DNA of 64,000 nt, taken from contig JACYFD010000004.1 of the NCBI GenBank assembly GCA_014803435.1, forward strand, positions 372,001 through 436,000, given 5' to 3'. The stretch's first letter is position 1; every line of letters starts with the position of its first letter. Source of the stretch: Cellulosimicrobium terreum. Its GTDB lineage: Bacteria > Actinomycetota > Actinomycetes > Actinomycetales > Cellulomonadaceae. Both the position numbers and the translations under genes were made by a program. A model generated the notes under the pieces. That model was given only the letters and a program-made list of their open reading frames with translations. It ran no database searches and was not told where the DNA came from. This document shows positions 8,659-17,909 of the stretch, piece after piece.

Positions 8659-10233
8659 GTGAAGCTCGAGCTGCGCGGGATCACGAAGGTCTTCGGGTCC
8701 CTGGTCGCGAACGACCACATCGACCTCGTGGTCGAGCCGGGTGAGATCCACGCCCTGCTCGGAGAGAACGGGGCCGGCAAGAGCACGCTGATGAACGTGC
8801 TCTACGGGCTCTACGACCCCGACGACGGCGAGATCCTCGTCGACGACGTACCGGTGGCCTTCACGGGACCGGGCGACGCGATGGCGGCCGGCATCGGCAT
8901 GGTGCACCAGCACTTCATGCTCGTCCCCGTCTTCACCGTCGCCGAGAACGTGGCGCTGGGTCACGAGCCGGTCAAGGGCGCAGGTCTGATCGACGGGCGT
9001 CGCGCCCGCAACCTCGTCCGCGAGATCTCGGACCGGTTCGGCTTCGAGGTCGACCCGGACGCGATGGTCGAGGACATCCCCGTCGGCGTGCAGCAGCGGG
9101 TCGAGATCATCAAGGCGCTCTCGCGCGACGCCCAGGTCCTCATCCTCGACGAGCCCACAGCGGTGCTCACGCCGCAGGAGACCGACGAGCTGATCGCGAT
9201 CATGCGCGGGCTCAAGGAGGCAGGCACCTCCATCGTCTTCATCACGCACAAGCTGCGCGAGGTCCGCGCGATCGCGGACCGGATCACGGTGATCCGGCGC
9301 GGGCAGGTCGTCGGGACCGCGGACCCGTCCACGAGCGAGACCGAGCTCGCGTCGCTCATGGTGGGCCGGTCCGTCTCGCTCGGCGTCGACAAGGAGCCGG
9401 CCGAGCCCGGTGACGCGACGTTCCGGATCGAGGACCTCACCGTCATGGACGACGTCGGCACACCCGTCGTCGACCGGGTGAGCCTGGAGGTGGCGCGCGG
9501 GGAGATCCTCGTGCTCGCCGGTGTCCAGGGGAACGGGCAGACGGAGCTCACGGAGACGATCGTCGGCCTGCGGCGACCGGTCGCCGGGTCGATCATGCTC
9601 GACGACGTCGAGCTCGTCGGCCGCGGGGTCGCCGACGTCCTCGCGGCCGGGGTCGGGTACGTGCCCGAGGACCGGAGCACGGACGGCATCGTCGGGACCT
9701 TCTCCGTCCAGGAGAACCTCGTCCTCGACCTCGTGAGCTCGGCCCCGTACTCGCGCCGCGGCGCGCTCGACCGCGGGGCGATCCGGGACAACGCCGACCG
9801 TCGCGTCGTGGAGTTCGACGTGCGCACGCAGTCCGTCGACGCCCCGGCCGGCACGCTGTCCGGCGGAAACCAGCAGAAGGTCGTCCTGGCCCGCGAGATG
9901 TCGCGGCCGCTGCGCCTGTTCATCGCCTCGCAGCCGACGCGCGGGCTGGACGTGGGCTCGATCGAGTTCGTCCATCGCCGGGTCGTGACCGAGCGCGACA
10001 ACGGGACCCCCGTGATCATCGTGTCGACCGAGCTGGACGAGGTCCTCGCGCTCGCCGACCGCATCGCCGTGATGTACCGCGGGCGGATCGTCGGGATCGT
10101 GCCCGGCGACACCGACCGCGACGTGCTCGGGCTCATGATGGCGGGCGTCCCGCTCGACGAGGCCGTCGCGCAGGCCGCATCGCACCACACGACCCTCGGT
10201 GAGGCAGACCTCGAGGCGGAGGAGGACCAGTGA
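8659..10233 (+). CDS. Nucleoside ABC transporter, tandem ATP-binding protein
   Basis: 524-aa cytoplasmic ATPase with two fused nucleotide-binding domains, of the NupO/YufO type that serves BMP importers. The first half is canonical: Walker A GENGAGKST near residue 35 and Walker B VLILDEPTAV near residue 158. The second half has a relaxed P-loop (GVQGNGQTE) and the Walker B position reads LFIASQPTRGLD. The catalytic Glu is replaced by Gln, which is usual for this family and leaves one canonical ATPase site. The signature LSGGNQQK is in the second half. The start is GTG at 8659. The stop overlaps the next start (GTGA). Confidence 0.93.
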   Translation: MKLELRGITKVFGSLVANDHIDLVVEPGEIHALLGENGAGKSTLMNVLYGLYDPDDGEILVDDVPVAFTGPGDAMAAGIGMVHQHFMLVPVFTVAENVALGHEPVKGAGLIDGRRARNLVREISDRFGFEVDPDAMVEDIPVGVQQRVEIIKALSRDAQVLILDEPTAVLTPQETDELIAIMRGLKEAGTSIVFITHKLREVRAIADRITVIRRGQVVGTADPSTSETELASLMVGRSVSLGVDKEPAEPGDATFRIEDLTVMDDVGTPVVDRVSLEVARGEILVLAGVQGNGQTELTETIVGLRRPVAGSIMLDDVELVGRGVADVLAAGVGYVPEDRSTDGIVGTFSVQENLVLDLVSSAPYSRRGALDRGAIRDNADRRVVEFDVRTQSVDAPAGTLSGGNQQKVVLAREMSRPLRLFIASQPTRGLDVGSIEFVHRRVVTERDNGTPVIIVSTELDEVLALADRIAVMYRGRIVGIVPGDTDRDVLGLMMAGVPLDEAVAQAASHHTTLGEADLEAEEDQ

Positions 10234-11555
10234 CCCAGCAGCCACTCCCGGACGAGGCGGGGGCACCCCCCGCCGCGCCGACGGCGGCGCCGCCCAGCGA
10301 CGTCCCCGCGCCGGAGCGGCCCGCGGGCCAGAGCATCCTGCGCGACATGCTCGAGAGCAGCTGGCTCGTGTCGCTGCTGGCGATCGTCGCGGCCCTCGTG
10401 CTGGGCGGTGTCCTCATCGCCGCGGCGGACCCCGAGGTGCAGGAGGCGGCGACCTACCTGTTCGCCCGTCCGAGCGACTTCTTCGAGGCCATCGGGGACG
10501 CGGTGTTCGGCGCGTACTCCGCGCTGTTCCAGGGTGCGGTGATCAACTTCCAGGCGCCCGACCTCGCACGCGCGCTCCGACCCCTCACCGAGACCATGAC
10601 GGTCTCGGTGCCGCTGATCTTCGCCGGCCTCGGCCTCGGCATCGGGTTCCGTGCGGGTCTGTTCAACATCGGCGCACAGGGCCAGATCATCCTGGGTGGC
10701 GTCTTCGCCGCGTTCATCGGCTTCACGTTCTCCCTCCCGCCCGGGCTCCACCTGCTCCTCGCCGTGCTCGGCGCGGCCCTCGGCGGCGCCATCTGGGCGA
10801 GCATCGCGGGTGTGCTCAAGGCCAGGACGGGTGCGCACGAGGTGATCGTCACGATCATGCTCAACAACATCGCCGTCTACCTCGTCGCGTACCTGCTCAC
10901 CACGCCCGCGTTCCAGCGCCCGGGCAGCTCGAACCCCATCAGCCCGCCGATCCCGGACAGCGCGACGTTCCCGCTCCTCCTGGGCGACGGCTTCCGGCTG
11001 CACCTCGGGTTCGTGCTCGCGCTCCTCGCGGCCGTCGGCGTGTGGTGGCTCATGGAGCGGTCCACGCTCGGCTTCCGGTTCCGCGCCGTCGGGGAGAACC
11101 CGCACGCCGCGCGAACCGCGGGTATCTCGGTGCCGTGGGTCACGGTCTGGGTCATGGCGCTGGCCGGCGCCCTCGCCGGTCTGGGTGGTGCGGCGCAGGT
11201 GCTCGGCACCGAGAAGGTGCTGACCGCGGGCGTCGCCGCGAGCTTCGGGTTCGACGCGATCACGGTCGCCCTCCTGGGCCGCTCCCGGCCTCTGGGCACC
11301 GTGCTCGCGGGGCTCCTCTTCGGCGGGCTGCGCGCCGGCGGATTCGCGATGCAGGCCCGTACCGGGACTCCCATCGACATCGTGCTCGTCGTGCAGTCGC
11401 TCATCGTCCTGTTCATCGCGGCGCCCCCGCTGGTGCGCGCGATCTTCCGGCTGCCGACCCCGGGGGGCCCCACGCGGGCCGAACGGCAGGCCGCGCGCAG
11501 ACGCGGGCACGCGACCGGGTCGACCACCCCCACGACGCAGGAGGCCGGAGCATGA
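10230..11555 (+). CDS. Nucleoside ABC transporter permease 1
   Basis: 441-aa permease of the branched-chain/sugar-type family (BPD_transp_2), with a Pro/Ala-rich cytoplasmic N-terminus of about 40 residues and eight or more hydrophobic helices. GLFNIGAQGQ near residue 145 and RAVGENPHAARTAGI near residue 285 are the conserved loop and EAA-like coupling regions of NupP/YufP-type permeases. A basic C-terminal tail (RAERQAARRRG) follows the last helix. The GTG overlaps the ATPase stop and the TGA overlaps the next ATG, so the importer genes are translated as a coupled unit. Confidence 0.92.
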   Translation: MTQQPLPDEAGAPPAAPTAAPPSDVPAPERPAGQSILRDMLESSWLVSLLAIVAALVLGGVLIAAADPEVQEAATYLFARPSDFFEAIGDAVFGAYSALFQGAVINFQAPDLARALRPLTETMTVSVPLIFAGLGLGIGFRAGLFNIGAQGQIILGGVFAAFIGFTFSLPPGLHLLLAVLGAALGGAIWASIAGVLKARTGAHEVIVTIMLNNIAVYLVAYLLTTPAFQRPGSSNPISPPIPDSATFPLLLGDGFRLHLGFVLALLAAVGVWWLMERSTLGFRFRAVGENPHAARTAGISVPWVTVWVMALAGALAGLGGAAQVLGTEKVLTAGVAASFGFDAITVALLGRSRPLGTVLAGLLFGGLRAGGFAMQARTGTPIDIVLVVQSLIVLFIAAPPLVRAIFRLPTPGGPTRAERQAARRRGHATGSTTPTTQEAGA

Positions 11556-12856
11556 GCACCGAGACCACCCCGGCCCCGACCGTGCCCGACGAGCCCGCAC
11601 CCCGGTCCGCCGCGAAGCCGTTGCCGCCGATCAGCTGGCGGGCACCGATCGCCTACGCCGTCGTCGGGCTGCTGTCGCTGGTCTTCTTCGCGATCCTCCC
11701 TCCGGGCGGTCGCGAGACGACCTTCCGGCTGTCGACCGCGAACGACTTCTTCCAGATCGAGCCGATCACCGTCAGCTCGCCCGGCGCCGCGCTCTTCCTC
11801 TCGATCCTCGCCCTCCTGCTCGCCGGCCTGTCGTTCCTGGCGGCGCGCGACCGGCGGAAGGTCGGCGTCTGGCTGCCCGTGGTCTTCGGTGTCCTCGTCG
11901 TCTTCGCCTTCCTGTCGTGGGCGGGTGCGGGGAAGGCCTCGATCCCGCTCACCGGGCTGCTGCAGGGCTCGCTGTTCCTCGCGGTCCCGCTCGTCTTCGG
12001 TGCCCTGTCGGGCGTGCTGTGCGAGCGCGTCGGCATCATCAACATCGCGATCGAGGGACAGCTCCTCGCAGGTGCCTTTCTCGCCGCGGTCGTCGCGTCC
12101 CTCACCTCCAGCGCGTACGCGGGGCTGATCGCGGCCCCGATCGCCGGCGCGCTCGTCGGCGTCCTGCTCGTGATCTTCTCCGTGAAGTACTGGGTCAACC
12201 AGATCATCGTCGGCGTCGTGCTCAACGTGCTCGTCGTCGGCGTGACGAGCTACCTCTACTCGACGGTCCTCACCGCGGACCCGGGGACGTGGAACACGCG
12301 CACCCCGCTGCCCGTCATCGAGATCCCCGTCCTGTCCCAGATCCCCGTGATCGGGCCGGTGCTGTTCCGCCAGACGCTCCTCGTCTACCTGATGTACGTC
12401 GTGGTGGTGCTCCTGCAGATCTTCCTGTTCCGCAGCCGGTGGGGACTGCGCCTGCGGGCCGTGGGGGAGCATCCCAAGGCGGCCGACACCGTGGGCATCA
12501 AGGTCAACGCGACCCGCGTGCGGAACACGATCCTCGGCGGCGCCGTCGCCGGGCTCGGCGGCGCGTTCTTCACCGTCGCCGCAGGGCTCGCGTTCGGCAA
12601 GGAGATGACGGGGGGCAAGGGGTTCATCGCCCTCGCCGCGATGATCCTCGGGCGCTGGAACCCCGTCGGCGCGCTCGCGGCGGCCCTGCTGTTCGGCTTC
12701 TCGGACAACCTGCAGACGGTGCTGGGCATCGTGGGGACCCCCATCCCGAGCCAGATCATGCTCATGACCCCGTACGTCGTGACCATCTTCGCCGTCGCCG
12801 GTCTCGTCGGGCGCGTGCGTGCCCCGGCCGCCGAGGGCATCCCCTACGTGAAGTGA
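11552..12856 (+). CDS. Nucleoside ABC transporter permease 2
   Basis: 434-aa second permease of the same importer (NupQ/YufQ type), starting with a Pro-rich cytoplasmic segment before the first helix at about residue 35. IINIAIEGQLLAGAF near residue 165 matches the conserved 'EGQ' loop of these permeases. RAVGEHPKAADTVGI is the coupling helix. It starts at the ATG that overlaps the previous stop (ATGA); the longer upstream frame is only a shadow. It completes a binding protein, ATPase and two-permease set feeding the salvage genes that follow directly. Confidence 0.92.
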   Translation: MSTETTPAPTVPDEPAPRSAAKPLPPISWRAPIAYAVVGLLSLVFFAILPPGGRETTFRLSTANDFFQIEPITVSSPGAALFLSILALLLAGLSFLAARDRRKVGVWLPVVFGVLVVFAFLSWAGAGKASIPLTGLLQGSLFLAVPLVFGALSGVLCERVGIINIAIEGQLLAGAFLAAVVASLTSSAYAGLIAAPIAGALVGVLLVIFSVKYWVNQIIVGVVLNVLVVGVTSYLYSTVLTADPGTWNTRTPLPVIEIPVLSQIPVIGPVLFRQTLLVYLMYVVVVLLQIFLFRSRWGLRLRAVGEHPKAADTVGIKVNATRVRNTILGGAVAGLGGAFFTVAAGLAFGKEMTGGKGFIALAAMILGRWNPVGALAAALLFGFSDNLQTVLGIVGTPIPSQIMLMTPYVVTIFAVAGLVGRVRAPAAEGIPYVK

Positions 12857-12863
12857 GGTCCCG

Positions 12864-13292
12864 ATGACGCAGGCGACCGATGACCCGAGCGGTGCCGGTG
12901 CGGTCGACTGGGAGGCGCTGCGTCGGGCGGCCAGGGAGGTCATGACCCGCGCGTACGCGCCCTACTCCCACTTCCCGGTCGGCGCTGCCGCGCTCGTCGA
13001 CGACGGTCGCGTCGTCGTCGGCTGCAACGTGGAGAACGCGGCCTACGGCGTCACGCTGTGCGCGGAGTGCTCGCTCGTCAGCTCCCTCGTCGGGACCGGC
13101 GGCGGACGCCTCGTGGCGTTCTCGTGCGTCGACCGCCACGGGGCGGTACTGATGCCGTGCGGGCGTTGCCGCCAGCTCCTGTGGGAGCACGGCGGTCCCG
13201 ACCTGCTGGTCGAGACCGTGCGTGGTATCAAGACGATGAGGGACGTGCTGCCCGACGCGTTCGGGCCCGAGGATCTGGAGGAGCGCTCGTGA
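12864..13292 (+). CDS. cdd: Cytidine deaminase
   Basis: 142-aa zinc enzyme that deaminates cytidine and deoxycytidine to uridine and deoxyuridine. The zinc site is clear: the CAE triad in LCAECSLV near residue 71, with C71 as ligand and E73 as proton shuttle, and PCGRC near residue 97 giving two more Cys ligands. Substrate residues are in VGCNVENAAYG. The length fits the homotetrameric type. It starts seven bases after the permease stop with GAGGT upstream, and its stop overlaps the deoA start. Confidence 0.96.
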   Translation: MTQATDDPSGAGAVDWEALRRAAREVMTRAYAPYSHFPVGAAALVDDGRVVVGCNVENAAYGVTLCAECSLVSSLVGTGGGRLVAFSCVDRHGAVLMPCGRCRQLLWEHGGPDLLVETVRGIKTMRDVLPDAFGPEDLEERS

Positions 13293-14656
13293 CCAGGGAC
13301 GACGGGGCCGTGCAGGGTGGCAGCGGCGAGCAGGGCGGCGGTGCCGAGCAGGACGGGAGCGCGCCGGAGCCGTTCGACGCGGTGGACGTCATCCGCGCGA
13401 AGCGTGACGGGAAGCTGCTCGACGGTGCCCAGATCGACTGGGTGATCGACGCCTATACCCGCGGCACCGTGGCCGAGGAGCAGATGGCCGCGCTCGCGAT
13501 GGCGATCTACCTCAACGGCATGGACCGCACCGAGATCGGGCGCTGGACCCAGGCGATGATCTCCTCGGGTGAGCGGCTGGACTTCACGGGCCTGTCACGC
13601 CCGACGGTCGACAAGCACTCCACCGGGGGTGTCGGCGACAAGATCACGCTGCCGCTCGCACCGCTCGTCGCGTCGTTCGGCGTCGCCGTGCCGCAGCTGT
13701 CCGGGCGCGGTCTCGGCCACACGGGCGGCACGCTCGACAAGCTCGAGTCGATCCCCGGGTGGCGGGCGGCGCTGACGAACGAGCAGATGATGGACGCGCT
13801 CGAGCACGTCGGCGCGGTGATCTGCCAGGCCGGTTCCGGGCTCGCGCCCGCGGACCGGCTCCTGTACGCGCTGCGCGACGTCACCGGCACCGTCGAGTCG
13901 GTACCGCTCATCGCGAGCTCGATCATGAGCAAGAAGATCGCGGAGGGCACCGGCGCGCTCGTCCTCGACGTCAAGGTCGGGTCGGGCGCCTTCATGAAGG
14001 ACCTCGAGTCCGCGCGCGAGCTCGCCCGGACCATGGTCGACCTGGGCACGGACGCGGGCGTGCGGACCGTCGCCCTCCTCACGGACATGTCGACCCCCCT
14101 CGGACTCACCGCCGGCAACGCGCTCGAGGTGCGCGAGTCGGTCGAGGTCATGCAGGGGGGCGGGCCGCAGGACGTCGTGGACCTCACCGTGGCGCTCGCC
14201 GTGGAGATGCTCGCGGCCGCCGGCCGCCCGCACGGCGCCGACGACGTCGAGCACGCGCTCGTCGGCGGTCGTGCGCTCGACAAGTGGCGCGAGATGATCG
14301 CCGAGCAGGGCGGCGACTCGCGCGCCCCGCTGCCCGTCGCGCGCGAGCGCGAGCATGTCGTCGCCGATCGCGACGGCGTGCTGGCGCGCCTCGACGCCTA
14401 CGGGGTCGGCGTCGCAGCCTGGCGGCTCGGTGCGGGCCGCGCACGCAAGGAGGACGTCGTGCAGGCGGGCGCCGGCGTCGAGCTGTTCGCGAAGCCGGGC
14501 GACGCCGTCCGCAAGGGACAGCACCTCATGACCCTGCACACGGACACGCCCGAACGCATCGACCGGGCCGTGCAGGCGCTCGACGGCGCGTGGGAGATCG
14601 CGCCCCCCGGGACCGACGTCGCGCCGGGCCCGGTCGTCCTCGACCGCGTCGGCTGA
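13289..14656 (+). CDS. deoA: Thymidine phosphorylase
   Basis: 455-aa phosphorylase that splits thymidine or deoxyuridine into base plus deoxyribose-1-phosphate. The signature KHSTGGVGDK (phosphate and pyrimidine binding) is near residue 109, SGRGLGHTGGTLDKLE follows, and the C-terminal PYNP domain has DxVxAG-like elements. A Gly/Glu/Gln-rich N-terminal extension of about 28 residues precedes the family start and may be disordered. The GTG at 13289 overlaps the cdd stop; the frame is open further upstream but only in the cdd shadow. With punA, the mutase and deoC it feeds deoxyribose phosphate into central metabolism. Confidence 0.95.
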   Translation: MTRDDGAVQGGSGEQGGGAEQDGSAPEPFDAVDVIRAKRDGKLLDGAQIDWVIDAYTRGTVAEEQMAALAMAIYLNGMDRTEIGRWTQAMISSGERLDFTGLSRPTVDKHSTGGVGDKITLPLAPLVASFGVAVPQLSGRGLGHTGGTLDKLESIPGWRAALTNEQMMDALEHVGAVICQAGSGLAPADRLLYALRDVTGTVESVPLIASSIMSKKIAEGTGALVLDVKVGSGAFMKDLESARELARTMVDLGTDAGVRTVALLTDMSTPLGLTAGNALEVRESVEVMQGGGPQDVVDLTVALAVEMLAAAGRPHGADDVEHALVGGRALDKWREMIAEQGGDSRAPLPVAREREHVVADRDGVLARLDAYGVGVAAWRLGAGRARKEDVVQAGAGVELFAKPGDAVRKGQHLMTLHTDTPERIDRAVQALDGAWEIAPPGTDVAPGPVVLDRVG

Positions 14657-14659
14657 GCC

Positions 14660-15073
14660 GTGGCCGGACCCGGGTCGGACGTCCCGCCCGACCACCGACG
14701 TCCGCGGTCCGTCTACGGGGTGGGGGACGAGCCCGACGCGCGCTTCAGCCTCGCGAACGAGCGCACCGCGCTGGCCTGGGTCCGCACCGGGGTCGGGCTC
14801 GTCGCCGGCGGCGTCGCGCTGACGTCGTTCTCGACCTTCGCGAACCTGCCCGGCCTGATCGACGTCGTCGCCGCGGTCGCGTGCCTCGTCGGTGGCGGGT
14901 GCGCGGCGTACGCGCTCCATGCCTGGCGCCGCAACGAGCGCGCACTGCGCCTGCGCGAGCCCCTGCCCGCCCCCGGCGGCCTGCCCGTGCTCGTCACGAG
15001 CGTCATCCTCCTCGCCGTCCTCATCGCCGCCTACGCGGGTGCTGCGGGACTGGGGGAGGCCGGCGGGTCGTGA
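14660..15073 (+). CDS. DUF202 (YidH-like) membrane protein
   Basis: 137-aa small membrane protein of the DUF202 family, function unknown. The N-terminal conserved motif ARFSLANERTALAWVRTG is followed by three hydrophobic segments at about residues 49-62, 70-90 and 111-133. It sits three bases after deoA and overlaps a second DUF202 gene by four bases. Paired DUF202 genes like this are common in actinobacteria. The start is a GTG with no clear ribosome site, so coupling to deoA is likely. Confidence 0.85.
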   Translation: MAGPGSDVPPDHRRPRSVYGVGDEPDARFSLANERTALAWVRTGVGLVAGGVALTSFSTFANLPGLIDVVAAVACLVGGGCAAYALHAWRRNERALRLREPLPAPGGLPVLVTSVILLAVLIAAYAGAAGLGEAGGS

Positions 15074-15399
15074 GCGGTCAGCACCGGGACGAGGGCCTGC
15101 AGCCCGAGCGCACGGCGCTCGCGTGGCACCGCACGGTCCTGGGCGTCGTGGTCGGGGCGATCCTTCTCGGCGCCGCGGGCCTGCGCAGCGGTCACGTCCT
15201 GGTCGTCCTCGCAGCCTCCGCCATCGGGCTGCTGGCCCTCGTGCCTGCAGTGCTCCGGACACCGTCCGGAGGGCTGCCCTCGCACGGGCGCCTGTACTCC
15301 TGGTCGTTCCTCGTCCGCATCGTCGGGCTCGTGCTGGCGCTCGCCGGCACGGGTGCGGCCTGGGCCGTGTACCGAGCGGTCGAGACCCTGTGGACCTGA
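15070..15399 (+). CDS. DUF202 family membrane protein (second copy)
   Basis: 109-aa partner of the preceding DUF202 protein. It keeps the family motif in short form (LQPERTALAWHRTVLG near residue 11) and three hydrophobic stretches ending at YRAVETLW. The GTG overlaps the previous stop (GTGA). The gene overlaps the next one by ten bases. Function unknown. The two DUF202 proteins probably form one heteromeric membrane unit, which is an inference from the coupling. Confidence 0.8.
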   Translation: MSGQHRDEGLQPERTALAWHRTVLGVVVGAILLGAAGLRSGHVLVVLAASAIGLLALVPAVLRTPSGGLPSHGRLYSWSFLVRIVGLVLALAGTGAAWAVYRAVETLWT

Positions 15400-16385
15400 C
15401 CTCGGTGCTCGGCCGCGTCCGGCTCACGGCCCTCCTCGCCCGCATCCCCTCGTCGTGGTCCGCACCCGTTCCGCCGCCCGTCGACCTGGGCGGCGACCCT
15501 GGCGGCGACCTCCGGGCCGACCCGGCCACCGCCGCGAGGGACCGGGCGCGGGAGGCGGGTCACTCCCGCGCCGTCGTCGACGCCCTCGGGCAGGCGCTGG
15601 CGACGCTCGACGACCGCACCCGCGCCCAGGTCGTCGATCCCCTCGGGCGGTGGCCCGACGGCGGGGCGTCGCACCCCCGGGTCCGGAGCCTGCGGCTCGG
15701 TGGCGCCGTCGCCCGGCAGACGGACGGGACGACGTGCGGGTCCGCCGTGCTCGGCCTGCTCGCGGCCGCGGGCGACCCCGTCCTGGCGCTGTGGCTCGTC
15801 ACGGGTGAGGCGCTCGGGGCCCGCGGTACGAGCGGGGTCGAGCCCGCCGTGCCCGCGCTGCCCCCGGGAACCGACGCGGCGGCTCGCTTCCGCCGGCTGC
15901 AGCAGGTCGTCAAGAACCGGACGAACCGGAAGGGCCTCGGTCCCTTCGAGTGGCCCGCGGCGTTCGGCACCCCGCCGTGGGGCGCCGCGCGCGAGGCCCG
16001 GTACGCGGGCGTCCGGTACACGCACCGCGTCGTCGACGGCCCGCACCGTGACGGTGCGCGCGGCGGTGGGCTCGGCCCCGTGCTCGACGCCGCCCTCGCT
16101 GCGGCCGCGCGGGGGGCGCCCGTCCCGCTCTTCACCGGCGGCGACGTCGCCGCCGGCCCCGCGACGGCCGTGCCGCGCCACGTGGTCCTGCTCGCCACGG
16201 CCGATCGCGACAGCCGGTGCGAGCTGTACGAGCCGTCGTCGGGCACCGTCCACCGGCTCGCCGCCGCGGACCTCGCGGCCGGACCGCGCGACCCTGCCGT
16301 GCGTCGCGCGCTCGGCGGCTGGCCCCACGTCGTGTGGGCCCTCCTGCCCGCCGGCCGCGCTGGCGACCGCACGCCCACCGCGTGA
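15390..16385 (+). CDS. Hypothetical protein, possible C39-like cysteine peptidase fold
   Basis: 331-aa protein with no signal peptide and no family I can name with certainty. QTDGTTCGSAVLGLL (about residue 110) resembles the Gln and Cys block of C39/papain-like peptidases. RHVVLLATADRD and YEPSSGTVH near residues 265-290 would supply the His and the acidic third residue in the usual order. This suggests a C39-like fold, active or not. The GTG at 15390 overlaps the second DUF202 gene by ten bases, so it belongs to that operon. The frame upstream is shadow. Confidence 0.6.
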   Translation: MDLTSVLGRVRLTALLARIPSSWSAPVPPPVDLGGDPGGDLRADPATAARDRAREAGHSRAVVDALGQALATLDDRTRAQVVDPLGRWPDGGASHPRVRSLRLGGAVARQTDGTTCGSAVLGLLAAAGDPVLALWLVTGEALGARGTSGVEPAVPALPPGTDAAARFRRLQQVVKNRTNRKGLGPFEWPAAFGTPPWGAAREARYAGVRYTHRVVDGPHRDGARGGGLGPVLDAALAAAARGAPVPLFTGGDVAAGPATAVPRHVVLLATADRDSRCELYEPSSGTVHRLAAADLAAGPRDPAVRRALGGWPHVVWALLPAGRAGDRTPTA

Positions 16386-16425
16386 CGATGGGGAGGACAT
16401 CGCACGCAGCGCGGAAGGAGAGGCC

Positions 16426-16674
16426 ATGAGCACGGTTCCCGGGGACGACAGCACGCGCGACGCCGGACTGGTCACGCCGGACGAGGACGTGGTGAACCTC
16501 GTCGAGGAGACCGAGGTCGAGGACACGGCGACCGCCGGTGCGGGCGAGCCGGGCCGCGGTACGGACGAGTACGTGCCTCGCAGCGCCCGCCCCGACCTCG
16601 ACGGGACGGCGGACGAGGCGGACGTCGTCGAGCAGGCGTCCGCGGTCCCCGGTGCGGAGGAGGACTACGCCTGA
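16426..16674 (+). CDS. Small acidic hypothetical protein
   Basis: 82-aa, strongly acidic and probably disordered protein rich in Asp, Glu, Thr and Ala, with no Cys and no membrane segment. GGAAGGAG lies a few bases before the ATG, a better ribosome site than most genes here, which supports it as real. It sits between the C39-like gene and add. No function can be assigned. Confidence 0.6.
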   Translation: MSTVPGDDSTRDAGLVTPDEDVVNLVEETEVEDTATAGAGEPGRGTDEYVPRSARPDLDGTADEADVVEQASAVPGAEEDYA

Positions 16675-16716
16675 CCCGCGCGGGCCCCGACGCGCGACGG
16701 CCGGTACCGTGAGCGC

Positions 16717-17847
16717 ATGACCACCGAGAACCGCGCGCTGACCGCGGACGTGATCCGTGCCCTGCCCAAGGTCGTCCTGCACGACCACCTGGACGGGGGC
16801 CTGCGCCCCGCGACGATCCTCGAGCTCGCGGCCGAGGTCGGCCACGAGCTGCCGGCCCAGGACGCCCCGTCCCTCGCCACGTGGTTCGCCGAGTCCGCCG
16901 ACTCGGGCTCGCTCGTGCGCTACCTCGAGACGTTCGACCACACCATCGCCGTGATGCAGACGCCCGAGGCGCTCGCGCGCGTCGCCCGCGAGGCCGTCGT
17001 CGACCTCGCCGCCGACGGCGTCGTGTACGCCGAGCAGCGCTGGGCGCCCGAGCAGCACCTGCAGCGTGGGCTGACGCTCCAGGAGACCGTCGACGCCGTG
17101 CAGGACGGCATCGAGCAGGGGATCGCGGAGGCGGCGGCGCGGGGCCAGACGATCCGCGTGGGGCAGCTCGTCACCGCGATGCGCCACGCGGACCGGTGGC
17201 AGGAGATCGCCGAGCTCGCCGTCGCGAACCGCGCGAACGGCGTCGTCGGGTTCGACATCGCCGGCGCCGAGGACGGCTTCCCGCCCTCGCGCCACGGCGA
17301 GATCTGGGGCTACCTCGCCGGGAACGACTTCCCCGTGACCATCCACGCGGGCGAGGCCGCCGGACCCGAGTCGATCGCCGAGGCCGTGCACCTGGGTCAG
17401 GCGAGCCGCATCGGGCACGGCGTCCGCATCGTCGAGGACATCGCGTTCGACCCGGAGCACCCGCACAGCGCACCGGGCGAGAGCGGCACGGCCGCTCTCG
17501 GCCTGCTCGCGCACTGGGTTCGCGACCACCAGGTCCCGCTCGAGCTCTGCCCGTCGTCGAACGTCCAGACCGGGGCGGCGACGTCGATCGCGGACCACCC
17601 GATCACGCGGCTCAAGGAGCTCGACTTCGCCGTCACGCTCAACACCGACAACCGGCTCATGTCGCGCACGTCGATGACGCAGGAGATGACGCTGCTCGTC
17701 GAGCAGGCCGGCTGGACGATCGACGACCTCGCCGACGTGACGATGACGGCGGCGTGGAGCGCGTTCATGCACCACGACGAGCGTCGCGCGCTCGTCGACG
17801 ACGTGATCCTGCCCGGGTACCAGCTGGTCGAGGGCGCCCAGCTCTGA
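16717..17847 (+). CDS. add: Adenosine deaminase
   Basis: 376-aa zinc enzyme that converts (deoxy)adenosine to (deoxy)inosine. Metal and catalytic motifs: HDHLDGG near residue 20 (HxH zinc ligands), HAGEAAGPES near residue 210 (zinc His and catalytic Glu), SRIGHGVRI (His) and LNTDNR near residue 310 (zinc-site Asp). The region between is longer than in E. coli Add, as in actinobacterial forms. A TACCGT box six bases before the ATG suggests its own leaderless promoter. It converges with the ALDH-like gene across 62 bases with no strong hairpin. Confidence 0.95.
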   Translation: MTTENRALTADVIRALPKVVLHDHLDGGLRPATILELAAEVGHELPAQDAPSLATWFAESADSGSLVRYLETFDHTIAVMQTPEALARVAREAVVDLAADGVVYAEQRWAPEQHLQRGLTLQETVDAVQDGIEQGIAEAAARGQTIRVGQLVTAMRHADRWQEIAELAVANRANGVVGFDIAGAEDGFPPSRHGEIWGYLAGNDFPVTIHAGEAAGPESIAEAVHLGQASRIGHGVRIVEDIAFDPEHPHSAPGESGTAALGLLAHWVRDHQVPLELCPSSNVQTGAATSIADHPITRLKELDFAVTLNTDNRLMSRTSMTQEMTLLVEQAGWTIDDLADVTMTAAWSAFMHHDERRALVDDVILPGYQLVEGAQL

Positions 17848-17909
17848 GGCGTCCGTGCCCGCCCTGCCGGCGACGGCCCGGAGTCGTTGTTCGGCGTGTC
17901 AGACGCTGG

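Noticed and set aside
7249-10266. Minus-strand open frame of 1005 codons across the bmp operon.
   Set aside because: Antisense shadow; the plus strand carries a binding protein and ATPase with clear motifs.
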